From contig CAYRIZ010000004.1 in the NCBI GenBank assembly GCA_964424565.1, positions 1 to 61,504 of the forward strand: a stretch of 61,504 bases of DNA, given 5' to 3'. The translations under genes were made by a program, and so were the position numbers. This document shows, one piece after another, positions 15,506-25,036 of the stretch. The notes beneath the pieces were generated by a model. That model saw nothing but the letters and a program-made list of their open reading frames with translations. It made no database searches and had not been told where the DNA came from. Source of the DNA: Avisuccinivibrio sp964424565. GTDB lineage: Bacteria; Pseudomonadota; Gammaproteobacteria; Enterobacterales; Succinivibrionaceae. Numbering within the stretch: the stretch's first letter is position 1; each line of letters starts with the position of its first letter.

Positions 15506-16723
15506 CTACTGATTTTCAGGATCTGATCCCGTCTGTTGGCGCAGCTGCGACGGAGCCTTGAGCAGCAGAATGATGCTCATCAGGATCAGCAGCGAGCCTG
15601 CCAGCGGAAAAACCCAGGATATATGAATATAGGTGGCAATAACACCTGAGATCAGCGGTCCTGCCGTACCACCTATCTTTTGGGCGGAAAAGAGCAGTCC
15701 AAAGGCAGTGCCCCGCTCTGAGGTTTTGGTATTGACCACTACCATGGAGTTGGCTGAAGGCAGAATGCCGGCCATGCCCAGCCCGGCCACAAAGTTCAGG
15801 GCAGCAAAGGGAATGAGGGTATTGGGGATAAACTGTGCTGCAGTCAGGATGCCGCCGGCAAACAGGGAGATGACTTCCATTTTAAAGAAGCCGCGGGCCT
15901 GTCCCAGCCGGCCCCAGATCGGAGCGGCAATCACTCCGGCAATACCGGACAGGGAGAAGACTATGCCGGAGACTATCATCAAATCATCCAGCGTGCCGTG
16001 CAGTTCGCCTACATACAGGGCCATGATGGGCTGCAGCATCATGAGTACCATGTTGGTCAGGGCACTGCACAGCAGCAGCATGCGTATGGAGGGGTTGCGC
16101 AGCATGGTGCCAAAGGAGGTGGTCTGTACTTTTTTGCCGGGACCGGCAGTTTCCGGGCGGGGAGGCTCCTTGATGAAGAGCAGGGTGATCAGAGTGATCA
16201 GGGTCAGCGCCGAGCCGGACATGAAAAAGGACACGCGCATGCCAAAATTTTCTGCCAGCACGCCGCCGAAGAGCGGACCTATAATGCCGCCGCAAATATG
16301 GGCAGACTGCATGATGCCCATGCAGATGCCGGCCTGATTGCGGGGAGCATAGCTGGACATCAGCGATAAGGAAGCCGGCCACAGACCGGCGGCAAAGCCC
16401 TGCAGGATGCGCACAAAGAACAGCTGCAGCGGGGTCTGCACCATGCCGCCCAGGAAATAAGCCAGGGCAATCAGGGAGGAAGAGCGGATCACCATCAGCT
16501 TGCGGCCGCGGCTGTCGGACAGCCGGCCCCATACCGGGGCCATGACGGCAGTGACGGCAAAACACACAGCAAATATGGCGCCGGTCCACAAATTGACCAC
16601 CTCAGGATCAACCTTGAGTTCATGGACCAGATACAGCGGCAGAAAAGGAATGATCATGGTGTAGCTGGCACTCATCATGGTCACGTTGACGGTCAATATT
16701 GCCAGTACTACTTTCCAGTTCAT
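15506..16723 (-). CDS. MFS multidrug efflux transporter (MdtG/TetA-like), copy 1
   Basis: A 405-residue major facilitator protein starting MNWKVVLAILTVNVTMM. It has the loop 2-3 signature GRLSDSRGRKLM and the drug:H+ antiporter motif C-like stretch ICGGIIGPLFGGVLAE. The overall pattern resembles MdtG-type efflux pumps. It is closely similar along its whole length to the next gene upstream (16767-18101), so the pair arose by tandem duplication. A CAGGAGC ribosome-binding site precedes the start. The substrate is unknown. Confidence 0.85.
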   Translation of the reverse strand: MNWKVVLAILTVNVTMMSASYTMIIPFLPLYLVHELKVDPEVVNLWTGAIFAVCFAVTAVMAPVWGRLSDSRGRKLMVIRSSSLIALAYFLGGMVQTPLQLFFVRILQGFAAGLWPASLSLMSSYAPRNQAGICMGIMQSAHICGGIIGPLFGGVLAENFGMRVSFFMSGSALTLITLITLLFIKEPPRPETAGPGKKVQTTSFGTMLRNPSIRMLLLCSALTNMVLMMLQPIMALYVGELHGTLDDLMIVSGIVFSLSGIAGVIAAPIWGRLGQARGFFKMEVISLFAGGILTAAQFIPNTLIPFAALNFVAGLGMAGILPSANSMVVVNTKTSERGTAFGLLFSAQKIGGTAGPLISGVIATYIHISWVFPLAGSLLILMSIILLLKAPSQLRQQTGSDPENQ

Positions 16724-16766
16724 CTTTTATTCAGCTCCTGTGCCCGGTGGCGGGGCTTTTGTCTGG

Positions 16767-18101
16767 CTACTGCTCTTTTTGCCTGGCAGCTGAAGCTGAG
16801 GCCTCTGCCTTGCGGGCAGCTTCAGCCTTCATCTGCTCTACTATTTCCTGTTTGATCTTGTCTATATTGTCCTGCTTGAGCTGCGTGGCGCTGTTGTCCG
16901 GGCCGCTCTTGAGGCGCATCTGAGCCGGCGCCTTGAAGAACAGGATGATGCTCATCAGCACCAGGATGGAGCCGGCCAGCGGGAAGATATAGGCCAGATC
17001 TATAAAGGTGGCAAACACACCGCCGGCCAGCGGGCCTATGGTGCCGCCTATCTGCTGAGCAGAAAAGAGCAGGCCGAAGGCCGTACCTCTCTCCGAGGTC
17101 TGGGTATTGACTATGATCATGGAATTGGCCGACGGGAAGATGCCGGAGAAGCCCAGGCCCACAATAAAGTTCAATATGGCAAAGGGGATGAGGGTACTGG
17201 GAATAAACTGCGAGCAGATGAGCACGCCGGCGGCAAAGAGGGATATGACCTCAGTCTTGAAGAAGCCGTGGGCCTGACCCTGCCGGCCCCAGATGGGGGC
17301 GGCTATGGCTCCGGCTATACCGGAGAAGGAGAAGACCAGACCGGAGACCAGCACCAGATTTTCCTGGGAACCGTGCAGCTGACCTATATACAGAGGCATG
17401 ACCGGCTGCAGCAGCATGATCACCATATTGGTCAGGCCGCAGCACAGCAGCAGCATGCGCATGGTAGGATTTTTCAGCATGGTGCCGTAGGAGGCAGCCG
17501 GGACTGTTTTAGCACCGGCCGGAGCTTCCTGCCGCGGCGGCTCCTTGATGAAAAAGAGGGTGATCAGGGTGATCAGGGTCAGGGCGCCGGCGGCTATAAA
17601 GAAGGACACGCGCATGCCAAAACCCTGAGCCAGGATGCCGCCAAACAGTGGTCCTATGATGCCGCCGCAGATGTTGGCGGACTGCATGATGCCCATACTG
17701 ATGCCCACCTTGGCTTTGGGTACATAGCCTGACATCAGCGACAGGCAGGCCGGCCACAAACCGGCGGCAAAGCCCTGCAGCATACGCACAAAGAACAGCT
17801 GCAGCGGGGTTTGTACCAGACCGCCCAGCAGGTAGGCTATGGCAATCAGGGAGGAGGAGCGGATGACCATTAATTTCTTGCCGCGGCTGTCGGACATCTT
17901 GCCCCAGATAGGCGCCATGACGGCGGTAATGGCAAAGCAGACGGCATAAATGGCGCCGGTCCACATGTTGACGGAAGCAGGATCGGCTTGCAGTTCTATA
18001 CTCAAATACAGCGGCAGGAAGGGGATGAGCATGGTGTAGCTTGAGCTCATCATCACCACATTGACAGTCAAAATTGCTAAGACTACTTTCCAGTTCATCA
18101 T
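16767..18101 (-). CDS. MFS multidrug efflux transporter (MdtG/TetA-like), copy 2 with charged C-terminal tail
   Basis: A 444-residue paralogue of the downstream MFS gene: the same MMNWKVVLAILTVNVVMMSSSYTM start, GKMSDSRGKKLM and ICGGIIGPLFGGILAQ. The frame extends 37 codons upstream, but the alignable start is the ATG at 18101. Unlike its neighbour it carries about 45 extra C-terminal residues rich in Lys, Glu, Gln and Ala (KIKQEIVEQMKAEAARKAEA), which look helical or coiled-coil and would be cytoplasmic. It is 43 bases upstream of copy 1, probably in one transcript. Confidence 0.85.
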   Translation of the reverse strand: MMNWKVVLAILTVNVVMMSSSYTMLIPFLPLYLSIELQADPASVNMWTGAIYAVCFAITAVMAPIWGKMSDSRGKKLMVIRSSSLIAIAYLLGGLVQTPLQLFFVRMLQGFAAGLWPACLSLMSGYVPKAKVGISMGIMQSANICGGIIGPLFGGILAQGFGMRVSFFIAAGALTLITLITLFFIKEPPRQEAPAGAKTVPAASYGTMLKNPTMRMLLLCCGLTNMVIMLLQPVMPLYIGQLHGSQENLVLVSGLVFSFSGIAGAIAAPIWGRQGQAHGFFKTEVISLFAAGVLICSQFIPSTLIPFAILNFIVGLGFSGIFPSANSMIIVNTQTSERGTAFGLLFSAQQIGGTIGPLAGGVFATFIDLAYIFPLAGSILVLMSIILFFKAPAQMRLKSGPDNSATQLKQDNIDKIKQEIVEQMKAEAARKAEASASAARQKEQ

Positions 18102-18467
18102 ATAACATCGGCGCTTCCGCCGGGTTGTGCGTACGCGGTCGGAAGGCACTCCTCCAAAATAAATCAGACGAAATGAGAGCAGCTGATGCTCCGCTCCTAA
18201 GATTCCGGGCACAGCTGCCGGCGGCGGGATGGGGTTTGGTCCTGTCCTGGATACGGCTGTGCACTGCTGCCGGGCATTTTACTGCAGACTGTGCCGCGGG
18301 GATAATACAGGCGGGAAATACGCAGTCCTGCAGGGAAGCAGGCAACGGAAACTATTATAAGTCCTAAACTTTTGTCCTGCTGCGCTGGGGTGACAAATTT
18401 AATCCGCTGAACTCTCCGGCCACAGCAGGTGCCTGCGGAGAGAGGTGCGGTGGGGCAGGCGGAAGCC
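18102..18467. other. Intergenic region upstream of the MFS pair
   Basis: About 365 bases without a supported gene. A minus-strand TATAAT (18359-18354) could be the -10 of the MFS operon, but its -35 is poor. The small ORFs here are shadows of each other and have no recognised domain. Confidence 0.35.
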
Positions 18468-18491
18468 AAAGCCCCCGCAGGCGGGGGCTTT
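18468..18491 (-). terminator. Terminator-like hairpin after panF
   Basis: Near-perfect inverted repeat AAAGCCCCCGC / GCGGGGGCTTT (18468-18478 and 18481-18491), a very stable GC stem with short A/T flanks. It lies 65 bases beyond the panF stop on the minus strand. Confidence 0.6.
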
Positions 18492-18555
18492 AGTCATAAG
18501 ATCAATAATCAACTGCCAGGCTCTGCTCAGGCAGTCAGCTCAGGCAGCAGGCAGC

Positions 18556-20034
18556 TTACAGCTTATGCGGGAAAAACACTTCCATTACCTGCCGGCTGCT
18601 GCCGGGGCGCAGCTGCATGCAGATCAGGGCAGCCAGCAGGCCGGCCAGACAGCCCCAGACTATGTTGTGGAAGCCGGCTATATTGACCTTGAGGACGGAG
18701 AAGACTATGTACAGCCCCAGTCCGGCCACTACCGAGGCCAGCGCGCCTTCCTTGTTCATGCGCGGCAGGAACAGCCCCAGCACCATGGGCCACAAAAAGG
18801 CACTTTCCAGGCCGCCGAAGGCAAAGAGATTGATCCACACCACTATGTCCAGAGGATACATGGCCAGCAGAATGCAGGATATGCCCAGCACGGCAGTGAT
18901 GAGGGCGGAGATCCTCCGGGCCTTGTGATCCTCGCACTCGTGGCGGTGCACCTGCAGATAGAGATCGCGTACCACAGCTGAGGTGGCGGCTATCAGCAGG
19001 GAGCTGACTGTGCTCATGGTGGCCGCCAGCGGACCGATGATGGTCAGTCCGGCCAGCAGGGGATGCATGGAGCCGGCAATAAGGGTGGGAATAATGGCAT
19101 CGCTGCCGCCGGCGGGCATTTCGGTCACCACGGCCCGGGCAAACACGCCCAGCAGGGTAAGACCTATCATCAGGGCGCCGCAGATTATGGTGGCCACCCA
19201 CATGGCCTGATGCAGATCTGCCGTGGAGCGGTAGCTCATGCAGCGGACCATGGACTGCGGCAGGCCCAGGGTGCAGAAACCTACCAGCAGCCAGGCTGAA
19301 AACAGCAGGGACAGCGGCAGAGCACCGCCGGCATTGAAGGTAAACAGCGGGCTGCGGCCGCCCTCGGCATCAATCTCGGCCAGTCGGCTGCACACGGCAG
19401 CCAGACCGCCGCCGTCATTTAATATAGTAGCGCCCAGCAGCACCATGCCGGTTAACATCAAAATTGCACAAACCACATCGGTGAGCACCACGGCGCGGAA
19501 GCCGCCGGCTGTATACAGCACGGTCACAGCGGCAAAAAGCAGCAGACCCAATTTGTAATCAAGACCGGTTATGGCCGCAAAGATCTGCGCGCCGCCTACA
19601 AACTGTCCTACTATGGTGGCGGAGAAGAAAATCAGCAGGACCAAAGACAGCAGGATGCAGAGGCTGCGGCTGCCGAAGCGGGCATAGAGCAAATCGATGA
19701 CGGTCAGGCTGTTGGTGCGCCGCGAGAGCACGGCCATTTTTTTGCCCAGGATGCCGAGAATTAAAAAACCGGTGATGATCTGCGGGGCGGCAAAGACCAC
19801 CCAGCCCAGACCATAGCCCCAGGCCAGACCGGGACCGGAAACATAGGTGGAAACCGAGCCGTAGGTGGCCACCAGGGTCATGGCCAGCACCACGCCGCCC
19901 AGACTGCGGCTGCCCAAAAAGTATTCACTTTGGAATTTGGCGGCGCTTTTGACCTTTTGATTGGCCTTCCAGCCTACGATGAGCAGCAATGCCAAAAAAG
20001 CTGCCACCGGCAGCAGAATCAATAAAACATTCAT
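18556..20034 (-). CDS. panF: Sodium/pantothenate symporter PanF
   Basis: A 492-residue sodium:solute symporter. It matches PanF along its length: EYFLGSRSLGGVVLAMTLVATYGSVS, GYGLGWV, LGILGKKMAVLSRR, VGQFVGGAQIF, and the SSS-family GGLESAFLWPMVLGLF segment. It imports pantothenate, the coenzyme A precursor, with Na+. The adjacent upstream yhdT gene is the conserved partner of panF in gammaproteobacteria, which strengthens the call. Confidence 0.9.
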   Translation of the reverse strand: MNVLLILLPVAAFLALLLIVGWKANQKVKSAAKFQSEYFLGSRSLGGVVLAMTLVATYGSVSTYVSGPGLAWGYGLGWVVFAAPQIITGFLILGILGKKMAVLSRRTNSLTVIDLLYARFGSRSLCILLSLVLLIFFSATIVGQFVGGAQIFAAITGLDYKLGLLLFAAVTVLYTAGGFRAVVLTDVVCAILMLTGMVLLGATILNDGGGLAAVCSRLAEIDAEGGRSPLFTFNAGGALPLSLLFSAWLLVGFCTLGLPQSMVRCMSYRSTADLHQAMWVATIICGALMIGLTLLGVFARAVVTEMPAGGSDAIIPTLIAGSMHPLLAGLTIIGPLAATMSTVSSLLIAATSAVVRDLYLQVHRHECEDHKARRISALITAVLGISCILLAMYPLDIVVWINLFAFGGLESAFLWPMVLGLFLPRMNKEGALASVVAGLGLYIVFSVLKVNIAGFHNIVWGCLAGLLAALICMQLRPGSSRQVMEVFFPHKL

Positions 20035-20080
20035 AATTTTTCACTCAGCCTCACTCGTTTTCTGTCTGCGGGAAAAGCAT

Positions 20081-20341
20081 TCAGTCGAGGGGGAAATTAC
20101 GCATGAAGCGGCGGATTAAGATGAAAACCGCGATGATGGAGATGAAGTAGCCGCCTATGCAGCTGAGCATAAACCACAAAGGCAGGGAGAACAGCAGGAC
20201 GGCGCTGTCATGGAAGAGATAGATGCTGAGCCAGAAATATAAGGTGATCACCGCCGCTGCCACCAGGGTGGACAGAGCCTCCCTGTCCATCTGCCTGAAT
20301 TTATCGCTGTAGGAAAGCCCGGCGGCTTTATCAGGCTTCAT
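20081..20341 (-). CDS. yhdT: YhdT family small membrane protein (DUF997)
   Basis: An 86-residue protein with a polar N-terminus (DKFRQMDREA) and two hydrophobic segments (about residues 26-50 and 54-76), ending in RRFMRNFPLD. This matches the YhdT/DUF997 family, usually encoded directly before panF and thought to be an accessory. Its start overlaps the 3' end of galU by 11 bases, and panF follows after 46 bases, so galU-yhdT-panF may form one transcript. Confidence 0.85.
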   Translation of the reverse strand: MKPDKAAGLSYSDKFRQMDREALSTLVAAAVITLYFWLSIYLFHDSAVLLFSLPLWFMLSCIGGYFISIIAVFILIRRFMRNFPLD

Positions 20342-21278
20342 GCTTGCTCTCTCCGCTGCAGCCGCAGGATTCGCCTGCCATCTGTCTGATGAAATCAGTG
20401 ATCTCGCCGCCTATGGAGCTGTGGCGCATGGCATATTCAATAAAGGTTTTGACATAGCCGGCCTTGTTGCCGCAGTCGTGGCTGCAGCCCACTATGCTGT
20501 AGGCATGGACATTGTCTATCTGCATCAGCATGTCTATGGTATCGGTCAGCTGGAACTCGCCGCCGGCGCCCAGCGGGGTGCGCTTGAACAGCGGCCAGAT
20601 CTCAGCCGGCAGCACATAGCGGCCGACCACGGCGAAATCGGACGGGGCTTCCTCTATCTGCGGTTTTTCTATAATGCTCTTAATGGGCACGTCTTCACCC
20701 GGAGCCGGGGTGGCACCCTGCAGATCCACTATGCCGTAGGCGCTGACATTTTCCCGGGGGATTTTCTCCACCATGATCTGGGCCGTGCCGTTTTCCTCAA
20801 AGCGCTTGACCATGGCGGCCAGATTGTCGGCATGAGGATTGGAGCGGGCATCGTCTATGATCACATCAGGCAGCAGAATGGCAAAGGGATTTTTGCCCAC
20901 TATGGGCTGGGCGCACATAATGGCATGAGCCAGCCCCTTGGCTTCACCCTGACGGACGTGCATGATGGTGACATCCTTGGGGATGATGTTCTGTACTTCA
21001 GCCAGCAGCTGGCGCTTGACGCGCTTTTCCAGGGTGACTTCCAGCTCAAAGGAGGTGTCGAAATGATTTTCTATGGCATTCTTGGAGGAGTGGGTAACCA
21101 GCACAATATTCTTGATGCCGGCAGCTACAGCCTCCGAAACCACATACTGAATCAGCGGCTTGTCCACCAGCGGCATCATTTCCTTGGGGATGGCCTTGGT
21201 GGCAGGCAGCAGACGGGTTCCCAGGCCTGCAACAGGGATGATGGCATATTTGATATTGCCAAAGTTCATATCAGGCAT
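20331..21278 (-). CDS. galU: UTP-glucose-1-phosphate uridylyltransferase
   Basis: A 315-residue nucleotidyltransferase making UDP-glucose for lipopolysaccharide, capsule and glycogen precursors. It has the signature GLGTRLLPATKAIPKEMMPLVDKP near the N-terminus, VLVTHSSKNAIENHFDTSFELE, LPDVIID, and VEKIP. A clear AAGGAG lies 8 bases before the ATG. A C-terminal CGCSGESKHEA tail has two cysteines, not typical of GalU. Its end overlaps yhdT. Confidence 0.93.
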   Translation of the reverse strand: MPDMNFGNIKYAIIPVAGLGTRLLPATKAIPKEMMPLVDKPLIQYVVSEAVAAGIKNIVLVTHSSKNAIENHFDTSFELEVTLEKRVKRQLLAEVQNIIPKDVTIMHVRQGEAKGLAHAIMCAQPIVGKNPFAILLPDVIIDDARSNPHADNLAAMVKRFEENGTAQIMVEKIPRENVSAYGIVDLQGATPAPGEDVPIKSIIEKPQIEEAPSDFAVVGRYVLPAEIWPLFKRTPLGAGGEFQLTDTIDMLMQIDNVHAYSIVGCSHDCGNKAGYVKTFIEYAMRHSSIGGEITDFIRQMAGESCGCSGESKHEA

Positions 21279-21316
21279 GAAACAATCTCCTTGTCCAAGA
21301 ATTTAGTGGATTTGGG

Positions 21317-21922
21317 TCAGCGTTGTTTGTTTTTGCTGTTTTCCCCGAGCTCATTGAAGACCTCGGGATTGCTGCGCAGCAGATAGAGGCAGCACAGCAG
21401 AGCAAAGATAAAGTTCAATATGGCATTGCCAAAGGTCTTGTAGTCCACCCACCAGGATTCAGCTTCTTTGGCGCTGATGCCAAATATATCCGGCAGGTAA
21501 AAGGCTATGACCACGTTGAGGGCGGCCGCGGCGGTAAAGTAAACCATCCACAGCTGGCCTAAGGTCTGCCAGGCGGACAGCGGCAGCTTGAGCTCCTGTC
21601 CGAACAAATAGGCAAAGGGATTTTTCCTGAGGATAATCTGGGTGACAAAAATCAGCAGGGCCAGCAGCAGATTGACGGCGGTGATCTTCCACTTGATGAT
21701 CTCAGGATCATTGAGCAGTACTGTGGGCAGACCAAAGACGATCACGGCGGCAGTGACGAAAACCTGCATGCGCGAGACTTTTTTGAACAGTACGTACTGC
21801 AGCACAAAGGCAGCCGCGGAAGTGCCGATGATGACGGCGGTGGCTATGATCAGATCGGAGCTTAATTTGTAGGCGGCAAAGAAGGCCAGTGCCGGGGCAA
21901 ATTCCAAAATTTTAGGCAGCAT
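21317..21922 (-). CDS. yciB: Inner-membrane septation protein A (YciB/IspZ family)
   Basis: A 201-residue polytopic membrane protein beginning MLPKILEFAPALAFFAAYK, the diagnostic YciB start. It also has QTLGQLWMVYFTAAAALNVVIAFY and YKTFGNAILNFIFALLCCLYL near the C-terminus. The family is linked to envelope maintenance and cell division. Its biochemical role is not settled. It lies between lon and galU on the same strand. Confidence 0.9.
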   Translation of the reverse strand: MLPKILEFAPALAFFAAYKLSSDLIIATAVIIGTSAAAFVLQYVLFKKVSRMQVFVTAAVIVFGLPTVLLNDPEIIKWKITAVNLLLALLIFVTQIILRKNPFAYLFGQELKLPLSAWQTLGQLWMVYFTAAAALNVVIAFYLPDIFGISAKEAESWWVDYKTFGNAILNFIFALLCCLYLLRSNPEVFNELGENSKNKQR

Positions 21923-22009
21923 ATCAATCCTGCAGATTAATCAGAGCTTCTGACTGGGGTAGAAAAAACTTTTGGGATTATAGCACGCACGGGACGCTGA
22001 AAAACTAAA

Positions 22010-22033
22010 CGCAGCAGACTGATGCCTGCTGCG
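22010..22033 (-). terminator. Terminator after lon
   Basis: Perfect 8-base arms CGCAGCAG/CTGCTGCG with an 8-base loop. Read leftward, the stem is followed by GTTTAGTTTTT. It lies 15 bases after the lon stop. Confidence 0.7.
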
Positions 22034-22047
22034 CTGGTTTTCAATGC

Positions 22048-24684
22048 TTACTGCTGCTTTAAGGGCAGGGACTCGGGCTCCAGGGCTATATCAGTGAAAT
22101 TTTCCTGGGTTTCCCCGCTTTCCCCTTTGTCCCCGGTTTCTGCAGCTTCGGCCAGCCTTTCCCTGGCGGCTCTGGCCGCTTCCTTTTTCTCCCGGCGCTG
22201 CTGCAGCTCCTCAAAGAGGATATAGGCGGCATCATCGAATTTGTCGGCATAGTAGAAATTGACGTCGGCACTGACCTCAGGGGGCAGCTCCCGCACATCG
22301 CCTTCATTGGCCTTGGGCACTATGATGTTGAAGATGCCCATGCGCCTGGCGGCAATCACCTTTTCGCGTATGCCGCCTATGGCCAGCACCTGTCCGGTCA
22401 GCGACAGCTCACCGGTCATGGCAAAGCCGGGCTTGGGCGGCAGGCCGGTGGCCAGGGACAGCAGGGCCGTGGCCATGGTCACACCGGCTGAAGGACCATC
22501 CTTGGGGGTGGCGCCTTCAGGCACATGCAGATGCACGGCTGCTTTCTTAAAGAATTCCCCGGTTTTGCGGCCGGCAAAGCGGGCCAGATTGGCCTGTACA
22601 TAGCTGTAGGCTATATTGGCCGATTCCTTCATGACATCGCCCAGCGAGCCGGTCAGGGCAAAGCCCTTGTTCTCGCGGTGCACCAGGGAGGCCTCTATGG
22701 GCAGGGTGGCGCCGCCCACAGAAGTCCAGGCCAGGCCGGTCATCACGCCCACGCCGGAGATGAATTTCTCCTTGCGGAAGGGAGCAGTGCCCAGCAGCTC
22801 CTCTACCTTGTCATCGCTGACCGTAAAGGAACTCTCCCCCTCGACTATTTTCACTGCGGCCTTGCGGATGATCTTCTTCAAGGCCCGCTCCAGGGAGCGC
22901 ACGCCGCTTTCGCGGGCATATTCATCTATGATCCGGCTCAGCACGCTGTCTGCTATCTTGATCTGGGAGCGTTTGAGCCCGGCTTCCTTCAGGCCGCGCG
23001 GCCACAAATGCTTTTTGGCAATCTGCAGCTTTTCCTCGGCTATATAGCCGGACAATCTAATGGGATCCATGCGATCGAGCAGCGGTCCGGGTATGGTGTC
23101 TATGCTGTTGGCCGTGCAGATAAACATGCAGTTGGACAGATCCAGTCTCTCATCCAGGTAATGATCCAGGAAATTGGCATTCTGCTCGGGGTCCAGGGTC
23201 TCGAGTAGCGCCGCCGACGGATCTCCCTGATGGGAGCGGGAGAGCTTGTCTATTTCATCGAGCATGATCACCGGATTCATCACCTTGCATTCGCGCAGGG
23301 CCTGCACCAGCTTGCCGGGCATGGCGCCTATATAGGTCTTGCGGTGGCCCTTGATCACCGATTCATCATCCACGCCGCCCAAGGACAACCTGAAGAAAGG
23401 CCGGTTCAGGGCTTTGGCTATGGATTTGCCTATGGAGGTCTTGCCTACACCGGGAGGGCCGACAAAGAGCATGATGGAGCCTTTGGTTTCGCCCTTGAGG
23501 ACACCTAAGGCCATAAACTCTATGATGCGGTCCTTGACGTCCTTGAGGCCCTCATGATCCTTGTCCAGGATCTCCCGGGCCCGGGGCAGGGAGATCTTCT
23601 CCTTGGCGGTGCGGCCCCAGGGTATGGAGGTTAGGACATCCAGATAATTGCGGGTGACGGCATACTCGGGGGAGCCTGTTTCCAGAACCTGCAGCTTTTT
23701 GAGCTCGCTTTGGAAGCGATCTCTGATATTGACCGGCGGGTGCAGCCGGCGCATTCTTTTTTCAAATTCCTGGGCGTCGGCACTCTTGTCGTCCATCTTG
23801 AGGCCCAGCTCTTTTTGAATTTCCTTGAGCTGTTCCTTGAGGAAGAACTCCCGCTGGCGGCGGGACAGCTTTTCTGAGACGCTGCCTTTGATCTTGCTCT
23901 GCAGCCTGGCGGCCTTGAGTTCATGGCTGATCAGCTGCATGGACTTCTTCAGGCGGGGCAGCAGATCCACAGTATCGAGTATATCCTGCAGTTCGGCGGC
24001 TCCGGCAGAGGATATGGAAGCCGCGCAGTCGGCCAGCATGTCCGGATCGTTTTGATTGAAGCGCAGCAGATACTGGCGCATCTCCTCGGTGTAGAGGGGA
24101 TTTAAGGGCAGCAGCTCCTGTATGGAGGAAACCAGGGCCATGGCATAGGCCTTGACCTCCACGCTTTCCTGACTGTCCGGCTCATAGCTGACCGTGTACG
24201 GAAAGGAAACCCGGGTCAGCTGTCTGGGCACGGGAGTGACGCCTTCCTCAATTTCCACGCGCATCAAACCCTCACAGATGAAATGAATATCACCTGAGCT
24301 GGCCTTGGCGTGCAGCAGCCGCACCATACAGCCTACCTGCGGCAGTGGGGCATTGGCTATATCTTCCGATCTGCCGGCTTCGTTTTTCTCTCCCACGGAG
24401 AAAATGGCAAACACCTTGTCGCTGCTCTCGGCTACCTTGGAGAGCAGCTCGCCCCAGTCCGCGCTGACCTGTACCGGGGTGATCTGACTGGGCATGACCG
24501 GGCGGCCGTAAATGGGGAGGATATACAGCTTCTCAGGCAGCCCCGAGCTTTCCTCCCGGGGCTCTGCCTCCTCAGATGAGGTCTTGTTCCTGTCCGGGTT
24601 CTGTTCGTCCTGCTTTATTTGTTGTTCAATTTTGGCCATCAGCTGTTCGAGGCTTTTGAGGTCGTTTTTGCTGGAGTCGCTCAT
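22048..24684 (-). CDS. lon: ATP-dependent Lon protease
   Basis: An 878-residue AAA+ serine protease that degrades misfolded and regulatory proteins in the cytosol. It shows Walker A GPPGVGKTSIGKS (about residue 409), Walker B VIMLDEIDKL, and the Ser-Lys catalytic dyad (Ser in KDGPSAGVTMA near 730, Lys in GIREKVIAARR near 774). It is longer than E. coli Lon (784). The extra length is a ~50-residue acidic N-terminal lead and a ~50-residue charged C-terminal tail (QQRREKKEAARAARERLAEA and beyond). No heat-shock sigma-32 promoter could be assigned upstream. Confidence 0.95.
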   Translation of the reverse strand: MSDSSKNDLKSLEQLMAKIEQQIKQDEQNPDRNKTSSEEAEPREESSGLPEKLYILPIYGRPVMPSQITPVQVSADWGELLSKVAESSDKVFAIFSVGEKNEAGRSEDIANAPLPQVGCMVRLLHAKASSGDIHFICEGLMRVEIEEGVTPVPRQLTRVSFPYTVSYEPDSQESVEVKAYAMALVSSIQELLPLNPLYTEEMRQYLLRFNQNDPDMLADCAASISSAGAAELQDILDTVDLLPRLKKSMQLISHELKAARLQSKIKGSVSEKLSRRQREFFLKEQLKEIQKELGLKMDDKSADAQEFEKRMRRLHPPVNIRDRFQSELKKLQVLETGSPEYAVTRNYLDVLTSIPWGRTAKEKISLPRAREILDKDHEGLKDVKDRIIEFMALGVLKGETKGSIMLFVGPPGVGKTSIGKSIAKALNRPFFRLSLGGVDDESVIKGHRKTYIGAMPGKLVQALRECKVMNPVIMLDEIDKLSRSHQGDPSAALLETLDPEQNANFLDHYLDERLDLSNCMFICTANSIDTIPGPLLDRMDPIRLSGYIAEEKLQIAKKHLWPRGLKEAGLKRSQIKIADSVLSRIIDEYARESGVRSLERALKKIIRKAAVKIVEGESSFTVSDDKVEELLGTAPFRKEKFISGVGVMTGLAWTSVGGATLPIEASLVHRENKGFALTGSLGDVMKESANIAYSYVQANLARFAGRKTGEFFKKAAVHLHVPEGATPKDGPSAGVTMATALLSLATGLPPKPGFAMTGELSLTGQVLAIGGIREKVIAARRMGIFNIIVPKANEGDVRELPPEVSADVNFYYADKFDDAAYILFEELQQRREKKEAARAARERLAEAAETGDKGESGETQENFTDIALEPESLPLKQQ

Positions 24685-24829
24685 GATTTACTGCGTGATC
24701 CTGATAAATACAATTCTGCTGATTACATGGAGGCGCCGTCCCGGCTTTTCAAGGCTGCAGTTTGGGCTTGTCCTGTGGGGAAATGATACTTGATACTGCC
24801 AGGGAAGGTGGCGGCAGTTGGATAGAGAC

Positions 24830-24903
24830 TGGAGCGAGTGACGGGAATCGAACCCGCGTTAACAGCTTGGGAAGCTGCAGTTCTGCCATTGAACTACACT
24901 CGC
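24830..24903 (-). tRNA. glyU: tRNA-Gly (anticodon CCC)
   Basis: The minus strand folds as a 74-base tRNA: acceptor GCGAGTG/CACTCGC, D-arm GTTCAATGGCAGAAC, anticodon stem GCAGC/GCTGT with loop TTCCCAA, T-arm with GGTTCGATTCC, and an encoded 3' TCCA. The anticodon CCC reads GGG glycine codons. It resembles E. coli glyU. It stands alone between lon and gltD. Confidence 0.93.
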
Positions 24904-24967
24904 CGCGAAAACAGGGGCTATTGTAAGTGACTGCCCTGAAAAAGGCAAGCCCCCTGCAGTGACAAAT

Positions 24968-24995
24968 AAGCCCGGACACAAGGCGCTCCGGGCTT
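24968..24995 (-). terminator. Terminator after gltBD
   Basis: Perfect 9-base arms AAGCCCGGA (24968-24976) / TCCGGGCTT (24987-24995), followed leftward by TTATTTG. It lies 42 bases past the gltD stop. Confidence 0.6.
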
Positions 24996-25036
24996 AGACA
25001 GGTTTTTAACAGATAGGGTGCAGCAGAGCCTGAGGC

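Noticed and set aside
24685..24829. A sigma-32 heat-shock promoter for lon
   Set aside because: A CCCCAC stretch is present, but there is no matching CTTGAA at the right distance on the coding strand.
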